Shown piece by piece: positions 1-11,520 of a stretch of 64,000 nucleotides of DNA. The stretch's first letter is position 1; every line of letters begins with the position of its first letter. Below the pieces are notes generated by a model. The model searched no databases and was not told where the DNA came from. It saw only the letters and a list, made by a program, of their open reading frames with translations. Source of the DNA: Pezicula radicicola (lineage: Eukaryota; Ascomycota; Leotiomycetes; Helotiales; Dermateaceae); the NCBI GenBank assembly GCA_003008705.1, contig PDUO01000072.1, positions 88,304 to 152,303 of the forward strand, in the 5' to 3' direction. The position numbers were made by a program, and so were the translations under genes.

Positions 1-1753
1 GAAGTGCCGGAAGATACGGTCTGGTCCGGGCACGGAGGTGCATGCCTTGCCTCGATAGTCAGGAAAGTACACCCAAAATATATCGTTCGTAACTCGATCA
101 CAGTTGTGGTGGTTAAAGAGGTCTTGGGGCCGAGCACGAGTCAAGGTCCCAGAGGCTTGAGGGTCGGGCGTGTAACCGGTCAAGTCTTGCAACGTCTCTA
201 AGTATACGTCGTACAGGTAAATAAAGTCAACCCGGTGCGAGACGCTAAGCGCGGCTCGTTGAGAGACAGTACCGTGGAGCTGACGAAAGGTGCGAGCGAA
301 CCGACAGAGGGTAAAGGAAGCCTTATCCAGATCTGCGTCCACAGCAGGGTCAGAGGACCGGTTCGACCCCGACATCGCTCGCCACGAGATGTATGCTTTG
401 CGAAAGATCTCAAGTACGTCCCATTTTCCAAGGGCGAGGGCGTGCTCTACCATCCCTCCTCGATGTCGAGGTGAGACGGAAACTCCTGTCAACACCTCAA
501 TCTGATGTAAGGTTGATCGTGCATCCTTCTCTGTGCGGCGGGTAGGGTTTTGACTGTCGGAACTGCTTTGGGAGCACACCAAGCCTTGCATGGACCGACT
601 GGCCGGAACCAGGGAGCCTTCGATGCTAGGAGTAGGGGCTGGATCCAAGCTAGGGGCGTTATCGCAGTAAGACTCCTGAATGGACATGCGAGTAGTAGAC
701 GACCCTGGCCTAGCCTCGGACGGTTGGTCACTGTCAGATGGTGCTTGGAGGGTGTGAATCTCTGACGGCAGCCGACTAGCATCCTGGTCTGGCTCGGTCT
801 TGACATCTTTTCCCGGCCTGGCAGTCGGAGGCAGACTGGGAGAGGAAGAGTCGGGGGAGGAAGGGTTTTCGTGATCGGCAGGAGTTAGGCTGGTCTTGGT
901 AGTGGATGGTTTCTTTGCCGGTAGTAGCGACACTACTAGAGATCTCTTTCGCTTCTTCTTCTTAGACACCCATCTGCCTATTAGATCTTCCGGTCCGTAG
1001 ATAGGGCCTACAGGCTCTTTGACCGCCTTCTCCCATGCACATGGACTCGACGTAGCTTGGGCCTTGGAAGGAGAGGTAGCTAGTAAACGGTCAGTACCGA
1101 GACAGGGAGAGGCAGTAGAGGCTAGATGTCTTACGGAGGGTGTGCTGAGCTGACCGGCTACTGGCAGACTCAGAATCGCTGCTCGCCGAATAAATCATAC
1201 GCGAAACCACTGCCCGAGACGCTTTTTTTCTTTGTCGTTGCTGGGGTGCAGAGGTAGATTCAACTTGATATACTATACCTGTAGAGACAGAGCGAACCTC
1301 CGTAGTCTGCGTGGCTTTGTCTTGAGGTTGGTAGGGAGGGAACGTGGTCTAGGTACCTGCATCTCGAGACTGGTAAGTGCGGACCGTCTTAGGACGAGTA
1401 GGGCTGAAGGGAAGCTTTCGGCGCCCCCTTCTAGTACAGTAGCTTTCAGGCACCCGAGGCGAAGACTGTAGTTTTTATTGATGATCAGCTTCGATTAAAC
1501 GGCGAAGATTAGCAAAGCTGGTGTAGATATATAGTCCGGGTGTATCTGTAGTACTAGGAAACTCAATATAGGTCTTGGACTTTTGACTTAACAGTGTTCG
1601 TAGCGCTTCCTGAACATCTGAAGGGAGGATACCTACTTCGATACTAGTAATATGCGACATGTTGCAAATGGCAACAAGAGAGGTAACCTGTGCATAAACG
1701 AAGGAAGAGAAGGGAAGACCTAAGCTAGGCAACCTTGAATATATATCAAACAC
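1..1753 (-). pseudogene. Decayed Gag/ORF1-like protein, continues past left edge
   Basis: On the minus strand a frame is open for 398 codons from 1194 to the window edge, with its first ATG at 687-685. Upstream a second frame (1753 to about 1093) reads as the same protein with in-frame stops at 1477-1475 (TAA) and 1351-1349 (TAG) and a TGA at 1093-1091. The two frames overlap between 1194 and 1094, so one indel there joins them. The product is low-complexity (Ser/Pro/Thr, basic patch KKKRKR) in the middle. Toward the window edge it is more ordered, with segments such as HALALGKWDVLEIFRKAY and RTFRQLHGTVSQRAALSVSH. No catalytic motif is visible. A Gag or LINE ORF1 is my inference from the disordered basic architecture and its position head-to-head with a LINE. 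It could also be a host gene of unknown function. The stop types fit CAA/CAG/TGG decay by RIP. Confidence 0.5.
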
Positions 1754-2159
1754 TTAACCCTTGAGACCCTAAGCTGGCCTTGCTTTTTTCTCTTAACTTT
1801 TATCGCGTTAGGAGCAAAATGATCGAGTCGCTGACGTTTGTACTACAACCCTGAGATTAAAAAGACGCTACAGCAGTCTAAACATCCCGCCAAGACCCAA
1901 CTATTATATATTTAATGCTATTAAGCTGATTGTATTAGTATTCGACTCGATTATATTTGTTACTCTTGGCTAAAATATAGGCATGCCAAGATAAAACTAT
2001 AACTCAAGTAATATAAAAACATAAACAAATACTGCTTTTTCTAAGCAAGGAAGACCGTGGAGAATAGCTATATAAATTAGCATCCCCTCTTAGTATTTAG
2101 GTCTGTAGTTGTTCCTATCCTTATGATTTGATTCCTTTACGACAAGATTATAACTCTCT
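1754..2159. other. AT-richer spacer between two divergent decayed frames
   Basis: No gene is visible. The stretch separates the minus-strand frame ending upstream at 1753 from the plus-strand LINE remains. It is AT-richer than both sides and could hold the 5' leader of either element. I see no inverted or direct terminal repeats. Confidence 0.4.
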
Positions 2160-3289
2160 TTGATGGCTAAGTCAAAAAAAGGATTTGCTTTAGAAGGTGG
2201 AAAGCAGACCCTCGCGGAACACTTGTGTAATATATACCGACACTTGATTGCATATAAGAAATCTAGCTGCCAACGCAATCCCAGTCCTCACGCGGGTGCA
2301 CTCAACAACGACTCGCAAGGGAAGAAGGTAAACGGCGTCTACCATCGCTACTTTACCTACCGGACCTACCAGCTCAGCTACTCGGTCACGGAGTACATCG
2401 CCCTCGCAAAGCGCTGTCTCCCATCGCACACGTTTCGGGCGGCGATTCAACACTTAGCAGAAGTCCACGCGTCGGTTGAGTACGCCAACTTACATCAGAT
2501 CGCTCGTGGTCTCTCCAAGCCACCATCGACACCGTCGCCCAGGAAATCGCCAAGCAGGAAGACGCCTCCCGGGCGGCAAATATACCAAGCATCCTTGGGA
2601 GAAAAGGTAAGCTCAGACCGTTCGGGCTAGGAATGCCACTTACAATAGTAGTCTTTTCCAACCAGCAGCATTACAACGCCGTCTCCACGGCTAGCCAAGA
2701 CGGGATATCTCAAGCGGAAAGCACTAGTTTCGCCAGAAAGAGATCAGGCAAAGCGACGCCGCTTAGCGTTTGCGTTTGCCCCGACTCAGGAAGTACTTTC
2801 AAACCAGGCCTTGACCGAACTGGCAAATCCTCCGAACCGTCTCCCCTTTCGCCTCAAGACGCCACGGTCTTCCAGTCCAAAGTCTTCCATTACTACACTG
2901 AATCTGGACGACACAGTCGAGAATCACCCACTCAGCTAACTGTGTGCTCGAGCGGCCAAGTCTCCCTCGTCGGGAGGGACAGATATCTTTTCGGACTCAG
3001 GCATCCCATCAACGTATCCAGAAGAGAATCGTCTCCCGGACTGGCCACTAGGAGCATCCTCATCGACATCAGCCACTCTGAGCTCACCCACATCGACATC
3101 TACCCCTCGGTCCACGCAGGAAGTGGCAGAAGACTTAGTACGGCAGTTTGTGAGTTCGAAAGGCCAGCCGGACAGCAAAAAAACAAGACGTCAGATACGG
3201 CAACAAGCGAGCAGCTCGAAGGGCTTGCTCAAGCGATTCACGGCGACACTTCGCAGCCAGCACTCGATCGCTGGACGGGTCAAGGCAAC
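2160..3289 (+). pseudogene. LINE 5' region, ORF1-like remains
   Basis: Several frames are partly open here. From 2633 a frame of 237 codons reads directly into the start of the endonuclease domain (phrase LRVGYVNVRGLRDHQK near 3295-3343), ending at a TAG. It is Ser/Thr-rich and shows no zinc knuckle. An earlier segment (2160-2630) could be the end of ORF1. I do not recognise a domain. The coding assignment rests on position in front of the endonuclease and on the long open frame in high-GC sequence. Confidence 0.35.
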
Positions 3290-5602
3290 ATGAGTCTTCG
3301 GGTGGGCTATGTCAACGTGCGAGGGCTCCGCGATCATCAAAAATAGGATGCGCGTGTGCAGTTGCTGCAGTCCACGGGAGACATTCTTTGTAAGGCATGC
3401 GACGTACGCTCGTGAGCGCTTCTTCATCACGGCAACCGACCAACCTCCGCCAAACCTAGTTGGGAAGCAAGCCGGAGGGATGTACTTGATGGGAAGCCTG
3501 TCGGCGAAAAGTTAGATACAAATCGTCAAGACCACCTAGTATGCCATCACGGTAAGGCATGGCACATCTCTGATCTCTGGAGTCTACTTTCCCCCAAGTC
3601 TCCCCATCGACGGTCTGATAGGCTATTTACAGCCATTGCAAAAGTCTCTGGTGGTAATCGGGGACATCAACACCCGCTTTTATCCTCTACCCAATCCCGG
3701 CCCGGCGAAGAGAGTCAAGGTGTTTGATGACTTTTGCAGTCGTGGCAGTTTTATTCGTGTCGAATCAGGAGGGATGAGAAAAGAGTCACGCACGAGTCTT
3801 TCTACCTGCACCATCGACCATTGCTTTGTGAAATCAGTCGTGTCGAACCCAGTGCTGCAACTATTCGCAACCGCCACCCTCGGGATCCAAACCGATCACC
3901 AGTACATGATGCACCTTGCGTTCTCTACGACCGCAAGCTCGCCTCCGACCGCGTTTCCCCAGCGCTATCAGATCAACCAGCTGGCCAATGCAAAAGAGGC
4001 AGAGCGGGTAGCGAGCGCAGGGCATCGGATGGCAGCGTTCATGCAGAGAAACTACCGGCGAGACTTTGCAACCGGGGATGTCGACCAGCTCAATGCAGCC
4101 ATCGTGCGGCTGTACTAGAAGATCGCAGCATCAACGGTAGGAGAGCGTCGAAAGCCAAAAGCCAAGCCTTCAAAGAGAGCATGGAAGGGCAGGACAGCAT
4201 CTCAAGCAAGCATGACGAGTGTGCAGCTGTACAAACAAGCCTGTGAGGGCTCGACCGAGAACACAGTGATTGTACCGACGCTAGCAGCAGCCGCACAAGG
4301 TGTAGATGCCATGCAAGAGAATGTAGCCATGCTTGCAACGCGGTATGACAGCAAGGAGGCACGTCCCGTGATTCCCACGGTAGGATTTGCCGCGGGCGAG
4401 GATCCAATCACGAGGGCGAAACTCGTCGAGGAGATCCAACATCAGGCGGCGGCCCGGTCTAGTGACGCCGAAGGGGTATACATTCAACTGTTAAAAGTGC
4501 TTCGGGAGACAGAGTTTATTACTTTGTTAAGTCAACTCTTCTAGAAGTACGGCGAGATGGGAAGAACCCTACGGGAGTGGAACCGCTCAGACATCTACTT
4601 GTTGAGCAAAGACGTAGCGCAACCGCGAGACATGAACAACCTTAGGCCTATCTCCATTATCTCTATCTTTCGGAAGCTCTTTGAGCGCTTGCTGCTGCGG
4701 TTGTTCCAGGATCAGCCGTGGGCTCAGCTCCACCCGGCTTAGGCGGGCTTTCGAAGCGACTACTCGACGCTGACCAACGTAACCATGGTGTATGTCTACT
4801 TGATCTCGGAAGTACAACCAACTGTGGTGTTTTTAGATTTTCGCTCGGCGTTTGATGTGGTCAGCCATAGCAAGCTCACGTCCATCTTGCGGGCGAGGGC
4901 CTGTCCACAACCGTTGCTCGCACTGTTTAACAGCTTAATGTTTGTTTGCGTCGAATCACGGGTGGTAATGAACGACACGGTCTCTGAATGGTTCCCTAGA
5001 AGAAGAGGAGTGCTCCAGGGCTCGCTCTTGTCGGCCTGGCTTTTCAATTTGTACATCGATGGGTTGATCACCCAACTCAATCAAGGATACAGCTCGCCGG
5101 TGTGTCGGTTCTACGCGGACGATGGGTGTTTATTAACCACGCCGGGGATTCCTACCCAGCTGCTGCTGCACCAAGCCTACGTGTGGGGATGCGAGCACGA
5201 TCTGGAACTACATCCCAAAAAGTCCAAGTTTATCACAGCGGAACCAGGTCTAGTGTTACGGATTGGCGGAGTAGCGATTGAGCAGTGCGACAGCTATTCG
5301 TACCTGGGTTTCCCCACCAAGGTGACCGGGATTGACTTTGCACAGCACGTCGCAGACCGCATTCAAGCCGCCGTGAACCGATCAAAATACCTCTCGCTGT
5401 ACAGTGATGGCCGGGGAGTGTCACACCGGCTGCAGGTCTACAAGACGTTCCTGGCGCCAATGTTTGAGTATGGCGCTCCTCTCGTCGCGGCTTAGGCTAA
5501 GCAAAGAGAAGGATTGCAAAAGCCGAATCAAAAAGCCTTGCAAGCAGCCATAAGCCAACACCGGCTGTTGATGGAGTGGGTATCAGGGCCTAACCCTAAG
5601 TA
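3290..5602 (+). pseudogene. LINE endonuclease-reverse transcriptase polyprotein (broken)
   Basis: The product would nick target DNA and copy the element RNA at the nick. The endonuclease starts with a typical strand (LRVGYVNVRGL, from about 3296) and has the VIGDINTRF motif near 3655. The RT has PISIISIFRKLFERL (4648-4692), FLDFRSAFDVVSHSKL (4831-4878), a GVLQGSLLSAWLFNLYIDGL block (5008-5067) and FYADDG (5109-5126), then a downstream thumb segment. From 3636 to 5602 everything is in one frame, interrupted only by TAG at 4116, 4542, 4740 and 5493 and closed by TAA at 5600. Upstream, a TAG at 3344 and at least one frame change near 3390 break the endonuclease. The exclusive amber stops fit CpA/TpG mutation. 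Non-functional as it stands. Confidence 0.85.
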
Positions 5603-6292
5603 ACTGTATAACTGAATTGCTTTCAATCAGGACTTTGATAGACAAGAACTCAGGAACAGGTCGAACTTTTACTCTGCACGAGCGTCATTTTGACCATTTC
5701 AGTTAAAGCCAATAACTGACCCACAATACATAGAAGTGGTATTACCATGGCTTGGAACAACAAGGGATACAACAGTATTGGAAATTACATATCAGGAACA
5801 TTCCCAGGAGATTTCTGCGAGGGTTTGCAGGCAACAACTATATTCCCCTCTCAAGTGGACAACGGCAAATCGCACAAAAGTTCCAGTAGACACTATATGA
5901 CATGTTGTTATAAGCCTCAGTCTGGGAATCGATTTGCCATCAGTAATAGGAAGGATAATGAAGCAATGATTGACCCGGAGCATCAGGTAAGAAAACTTCA
6001 GATAATCGGCTGTCTTGCAAACAACTATAGTGATTTATTGAACCCGGGGTGCTTATTCACCCACTCGATCAATACAACGCCTGACAGTTGATAAATTCAT
6101 TGAACTTCTCGCTAAACACATCTTTACTTATAGAGTCAATATACGTCTTCATCCGCTTATACTCCATCTACTATACAGCTAGCCTTACATACCAGAGCTG
6201 TAGAGCTCAAAACGAAACTTATAGTTGCTAACCAAGAAAAAGGAAATACTAGAACATATAAGCTAGCAAGACTTGATACCAGAGAAGCTCGA
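5603..6292. other. No recognisable gene
   Basis: A 114-codon plus-strand frame at 5747-6091 exists, but it resembles no family I know and has no supporting context. The rest is stop-rich in all frames. Confidence 0.4.
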
Positions 6293-7793
6293 ATGACGGC
6301 CAATGTCTATCCACCACGAGAAAATGCTAGCAATCCATATACGTACCCTATTCCACAATCTGCAACATACGACTCTAGCTCATGGTCAGCGGTGACGCTT
6401 ACAGATGAAGATTTTCAAGATTTATTTTCGGAGGCGAAAGCTGCGTCAAACCCGATCATAACATCAAAGCAGAGGATGATCGGGATTGCGACGTTGCTTC
6501 GACAAAACAGACAACATCAAGCCGACTAGCACAAAACTATAGCATACTAGGAAGCATCGGATTTGTGAACGGATATGGGAAGTTCAACATAAATAACTCT
6601 ACTGCGCACACCAATTCTTCAGATCGTCCCGATCAAGGTGCCATACAAGAAGACACTGCGAAAAGGGTCACGCCTGCCACGTCCACAGGTGCTCAATATT
6701 TCCAGTTAATACCTCGGTCAATTGATTCTGATGAGCATGTGGTCCATAAATGGCCGAAGGATAAAGCGGCAAATCAATCGTCAGGGGCTTGCAATGATTA
6801 TTCAGAAGAAAAAATGGAGAGAACTAGTTACGAGAGCTCCAACTCCTCCCTAGAGCAAAATTCTGAGCGAAAACCAAGATCTTTTCAACGGCGAGATCAC
6901 CGCGACACAACCAAGGACTGCAACACGTTGGAAGTTCGGGAAAGCGTTCAAGATGAATCGAGAGTACCAACGCAGGGAGACATAAACACTCTCAACAAAG
7001 ACATTAGAGATTGGCTTCAGATCACAGGCTATTTTAACATTGAGAAGAGAACTAAAACTCAACGTCGGGCCATTACGGCTTTGGATACTCGACACGCAAA
7101 ACTCCTTAAGGAAGAAGTGGCAGAAGATCAAAATCATCTCAAAGTTACAAATCATACGCCTCCTACATTCGAGTTGCGATCAACACCAGCTGGTACTCCT
7201 GAAAAAGCCGGTGAGCAGCCTGGTCGTTCTATTACGGAATGTACTCTAGCCAGTGTCACAGCCAAACCTGCAAGCAAGCGGTGTTGCTCTTAGTATATAG
7301 ACTCGCAAGATGTACAGGGTATGCGAGGTAGAGACTCTGCAGAAATTGGTCGTCTTGACGGTGGTGGACGTCGACCTGTTGTGAAAGCTCAGCATAATGA
7401 AGATGATCATCGTCCATTTTTGAGAGACTATTACTCTCCACAACGCGTCACAGTCTCACCATCCACAAGAGGATATGGCTGGGATGGCATGGTAACGCGT
7501 TTATATAGACGGGGATTTTATGTCCCTGAGATAGCCCGTTAGGCGTGCAGGCACGTAAGAACGAGTTGTCTTCACGGCCATTCTACAATGATATACGAAG
7601 ACGAGACAAGGCCCATGTTCGACCTTACAAGGTTAGAGCTTACAATCCTCAACGCCACTTGAGAAGGGGTCGTAGACGACGAAGGGCAAAAATTAGGCAT
7701 GTGAATATAAGCCTCCCTTACCGCCAGCAAGATAGACTACTACTAAATTGCGCTTACTTAACCACCTTTCTACTAACTTATCATCAGATTTAA
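6293..7793 (+). pseudogene. Decayed conserved-looking hypothetical protein
   Basis: It starts with ATG at 6293 (MTANVYPPRENASNP) and runs 78 codons. The reading then continues in another frame from about 6490 (SILGSIGFVNGYGKF) to a TAG at 7291 and on to a TAG at 7540. A third, Arg-rich frame (RRGRRRRRAK) extends to 7793. The internal section INTLNKDIRDWLQITGYFNIEKR, from about 6982, followed by a charged helical stretch, resembles a short folded module that I recall in long disordered fungal RNA-associated proteins; this recollection is weak. The protein is otherwise Ser/Thr/Asp-rich. Two frame changes and amber stops indicate a pseudogene, although one of the frame changes could be an unspliced intron around 6490-6560. 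Function unknown. Confidence 0.5.
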
Positions 7794-8603
7794 TCATAGA
7801 TTGATTGGTTTATTGTGTATGCTTCTTGCAGCATTAACTACAAGCAAGCCTAGATTGGTGAGCTATAAAACCCAACTGCTGTTAACATTCTCAACCTGAA
7901 TCAATCTTCCCCTTCTAATGCCGTTGATAAAAACCACCGCTTAGCCTTGAAAAATCTAATGACTCTCCTAAGAATAGTTATATTTGGTTTCCACTTTTCC
8001 TTTGGTTCATTGACAATTCTGCGATGGTGGCAGTAGCGGCTGGTAGAGAACCTGCACGTATGCTGTAATACTTAAGTAGGTATTTTCGCTGAGCCATCCT
8101 GCTTAGATGACGTCTCCTCCGTCTCTGGACATGTTGAAGTGTATTTTCGATAGAAGAAAACCACTGGGCCCTCTAAAATATAGCAAAGACGCGAAGTTTT
8201 ATTGGATTTGTGTGACTCTCTTCCGTTCCACTTTACAGCTGCGGTGACAAGTCACGTAAAGGTCCTGTAGTTGATGAACGGCACGTTCATGATGTTGGCT
8301 TATAAGGTTAGATACTAGGCTATCTTCCGGCATGGAATGTGCGGCAGCCCAGCAGAGCGCTTCATTTCAGGATCCTTGTCGGTGTGCTCTCGCATGCCGT
8401 GCCAACGCAACCTGCATGACAAGCATCTTATACAATTCTACTACCTTGAGTTATACTTCGCAAATGCATCTTGACTATTTCAGTCGTTCGATATCTCCAA
8501 TTCCAGGAACTTTAAAACTTGTCTCCCTGGTATAATTTGAGTCTAGATATGTAAATAAGGAGTCAGCTAAATTCAACTAGGTCGTGGTGAAAAACGCACA
8601 GAA
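7794..8603. other. No recognisable gene
   Basis: Mixed-composition sequence, frames short. A 67-codon frame at 8332-8535 with several cysteines is visible but has no further support. Confidence 0.35.
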
Positions 8604-9014
8604 ATGGCTTCCATTCTCCAGAGTCGACTCAGTCAACAATATAAGAAGAAAGACGCCCTTTATCAGCCACCGGGTCATACATTTCAAGCCCTCCAGCCCC
8701 CGACTGATAGATCCGGGCCATTGCGTGTCGTCTCGGAAACAATTGATGTCGATACTCCTACACTCTTTAACGAGCCAAATCTCGCACCTTTCTAGGGTTC
8801 TGGTTATGCGGTTGACTATCATATGCTCGAGCTTGAAAATCAGCAAGATCAAAAGTTCAATGGCATCTATTATCGATTCAAGACTACGATAGACAAGTTA
8901 GATGCAAACAAACAGTTTATAGGAGCAAAGGGTGACGTATTGATCACGAAGATGCACCCTCTAGAGTTCGGCAGAGGAGCGAAAGCTTTGTATATCGACA
9001 TCCCAGAGGACTAG
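8604..9014 (+). pseudogene. Short unknown protein with internal TAG
   Basis: ATG at 8604 opens a frame that is interrupted once by TAG at 8793-8795 and then continues in the same frame to a TAG at 9012. The first half contains SRLSQQYKKKDALYQPPG, the second NGIYYRFKTTIDKLDANK. With the single stop ignored it is about 136 codons. I do not recognise a family. One in-frame amber in an otherwise open frame fits the same decay seen in the neighbours. A small intron spanning the stop cannot be excluded. Confidence 0.4.
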
Positions 9015-9108
9015 CAACGTTGCGAGGGATTACAGAATTACACAGCTAGCGCTAAGTTGAGAGAACTTTGAGTTGAGCTTAGGACAAACAATGAAACAAG
9101 GACTTGTG

Positions 9109-9710
9109 TTATTTGACAATCTTTTTATGCAATATCGCGACTAACAGCAACCAAGCTTCTCTCAACAACGAGCCATTAGGAAATGGGCATCCGTCCAGCT
9201 CTGTCGATGATAACTCAGACATCCCCAACTGGACATGGAAGTGGCACGAACCCTCTGAATATAAATTCAGTTTGGAAGATTTTGGTCGAGAAACATGGGT
9301 GGCGGCGAAACAATCCCAGCCGAAGGCTGAATGTATCTCGAACATAGGTTTCCATTCCAGCAGAACCTCGGGGTTCGATGAGCTGTTGAACAAGACATCC
9401 TCTACAACGGCGGCGGAACACAATTCTCGTAGCTTGGCATCTGATGTTGTCCCGTTGTAGATTGTTTGAAGAATACTAGGTGTCATTTCCCAGTTCTTTG
9501 AAGCAAGTTCTTGTCGCAGTTTGTCTGCAACTTGGTTCTCGAGGTGGCGGACTTCGTAGCTATGGGCAAAAATAGCTAAGGTAATGAGTGACTTCATAGC
9601 CAAGACATCATCCAAAATGGGCTTGAGCTGTTGAGTCCAGATCAAGAAGTCTTCGAATGTCTCCTTATTGACAAGTAGCATTGAGATCCCTTCAGCTTCA
9701 GCTCCTGGGC
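9109..9710 (-). pseudogene. BTB/POZ-protein C-terminal region, N-terminus lost
   Basis: The ATG at 9681-9679 opens 190 codons. The pattern KETFEDFLIWTQQLKP, then ITLAIFAHSYEVRHLENQV with KLRQELASKNWEMTPSIL and LRELCSAAVVEDVLF, is the region after the BTB fold in fungal BTB-domain proteins, which are usually substrate adaptors for cullin ligases. The BTB fold itself (start of the protein) is not found upstream, where a TAA lies just before 9710. So this is a 5'-truncated gene, or its first exon has been lost. The C-terminal tail after the conserved part looks unrelated to the family and may be read-through into foreign sequence. Confidence 0.65.
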
Positions 9711-10667
9711 CAATTTAGACGAATAAAGCCAAGTAATTGTCGCGCAATAGTAAATATTCTCTTATTTAAACCGACGACAACGGAGATAGGATTACTCTGC
9801 ACTGCTGTAATAAGCTATCCGTACTGTCCATAACTGCAACTTAAGAAGAGCGATTCTCCCTGTATATATCGTCGTCTTCGAGTTTTTAGTTCATCATCTT
9901 TACGATCTGTCTTGGAATTCTTCTTTAAAGAAGCTATGTCTCTGGTTGTTGTGACCAAAAGGAAACCAAACTGATTTATATTGTTGTAATGTGTAACCGA
10001 CATGTTTATATATTTTGCAAGCAAGATGTAGATGAATTCCACCACATAATCATCTAGCGCCTCCGGTGCAATTCGCTAAAATATAGCTAAAAACAGCACA
10101 TTTTATGCTCAAACAAGCACCGCAAGCATCACTTAATCTTTTGAACTTAATTTACGTCTTGCTCCCAACAAAGGTTGCAAAGCGCTACCGGCATGTAAGA
10201 ATTTTTCTTTTCTTTCCCTTGAACAATCGCACTGTTTGCAAGTCGCGCGATTTAATTAATATATCAGATCACAAGTTCATAGCAAAGGCTCCGTGCACTT
10301 ATGCTAAACTCGGCGCAACTGTCACTTAGCTGTTTTCATACATGGTCCAAATTCCTCATCGATAAGTGATTTAAGGTCGTCTCTAGTGGCAGAGTTTATT
10401 GCGCATTTATTTCCGTTTGCAGCGGCACAACCAACATTATCAGAGACGACACGTAATCGAATTTAGTCTACCGAAGCTAAAATCAAGTACTCATTCATGC
10501 AAAGGTATTTAGTCTGTTGTTTTATACATTTCTCAATTAGCTCCCTGCCAGCCCTATCCTCCAGATCATTGCGTTATCGTGTGTAGTTCCCGACTCAAAG
10601 AAATTTTGATACGTTTGAGCCAGTCACAAGGTATGATTAGTGCACTTTCGATTGTATAAGCTATTAA
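9711..10667. other. No recognisable gene
   Basis: AT-moderate sequence without a convincing frame or repeat. The missing BTB exon was looked for here and not found. Confidence 0.4.
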
Positions 10668-10895
10668 ATGCTAAATCAAGGCAGTATGGCGATGTCTCTT
10701 GTTATCGAACAGACTCCTCTGCCACGTTGCCGTCGAGCCGCGAATCGCACAGGAAACGCCGGTAGGCCGTATTTCAAATGCGAACCGTGCAGAAAATTTC
10801 ACGCGTTTGATGACAACCGTGGAATATCTTCCACATATCCTCTTTGCTACTGTGGCGTTGCTTGCAGAATGCAAGTCTCAGGCCCCACAAAGTCA
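10668..10895 (+). pseudogene. GRF-type zinc finger domain fragment
   Basis: The frame contains CRRAANRTGNAGRPYFKC, then a second Cys pair in the CRKFHAFDD and CYCGVACRMQVSGPTK segments. That is the spacing and the G-R-x-F core of the GRF zinc finger found in nucleic-acid-binding proteins. In fungi it often stands at the start of small GRF proteins. The frame is open to 10956, but from about 10895 the homologous reading shifts to a different protein (SUR7-like). The domain is thus cut at its end. Its start at 10668 (ATG) is plausible. Probably a gene fragment, not an expressed protein. Confidence 0.7.
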
Positions 10896-11520
10896 GTTGC
10901 ACTGACCTTGTTGACGGTGCAAAGGATGAATTCGCAGACGCTGGCAACAACATTATAAACTGGGCTGCAGGTGAGTTAGTAGATCAACTGGACATCCATG
11001 AATTCTACAGATTATATTTAATGAATTTATACTATAGGGAGTACAAATCAAATGCTTCTAGAGCTAGTAGTAAAAACGTCACAAAATGCACAAACTTGAC
11101 CGCGATGTGTGAGTCCTCAGCCCACTACTTCCAGACAATGTAAAATCTAACTAATTCTCCAAATAGCCTATTTTGATATTAGCTAGCAATTGAACAGCGA
11201 ACTCAAAATTGGCTCCGTGGATCTAAGTCTTTCAGATATTAAGTGGCCTGATGCAATCCAAGTTGGACTCGATGTCTCAACACAGCTACGGACGCAACAT
11301 TTGTTGTCTACTGCACCGGTATTGCTATAGCAGGCATGGCCGTTATGATTTCACTAGTAGCTGTCTTCTGGTCCAGCTTCCGTCTAACTCAATTCTTCTA
11401 AGTGTAGTTCTTCTAGGCATGTTTTGCAATAGGATACCTCGTGTAATTATCACCTCGGCTGGGTAGTTACAACATCAAGATGGTATAGAAGAAATACATA
11501 CATATCTCTAATTCTTGGTA
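10880..11520 (+). pseudogene. SUR7/PalI-family membrane protein relic
   Basis: SUR7/PalI proteins are four-pass plasma-membrane proteins of fungi. The relic begins after the first membrane segment: NIINWAAGELVDQLDIHEFY, then a Cys/Asn-rich extracellular section ending near 11143. Another frame carries DLSLSDIKWPDAIQVGLDVS (from about 11218), and a third has the membrane segment YCTGIAIAGMAVMISLVAVF (about 11310-11370). The order and the sequence style match the family. Stops (TAG, TAA) and at least two frame changes break it. The first membrane segment is missing, replaced upstream by the GRF fragment. Confidence 0.65.

Larger units (their letters stand above)
2160..5602 (+). mobile_element. 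Degenerate non-LTR (LINE) retrotransposon
   Basis: The segment encodes, in order on the plus strand, an uncharacterised leader region, an endonuclease/exonuclease/phosphatase-type domain and a reverse transcriptase with a FYADDG active-site box. No LTRs flank it and the frame ends at a TAA at 5600-5602. This order is that of fungal LINEs of the Tad/I type. The exact 5' end is uncertain; 2160 is where coding-like sequence begins. GC content is far higher than in the right half of the window, so mutation here is mild: mostly isolated in-frame TAG codons and a few frame changes in the 5' half. Confidence 0.85.

Noticed and set aside
3636..5602. Amber codon reassignment or programmed readthrough, as nearly all internal stops are TAG
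   Set aside because: CpA/TpG mutation (RIP) turns CAG and TGG into TAG and explains the bias. TAA (from CAA) and occasional TGA occur in the other elements, and intact-looking genes (kinase) end in TAG as a normal stop.
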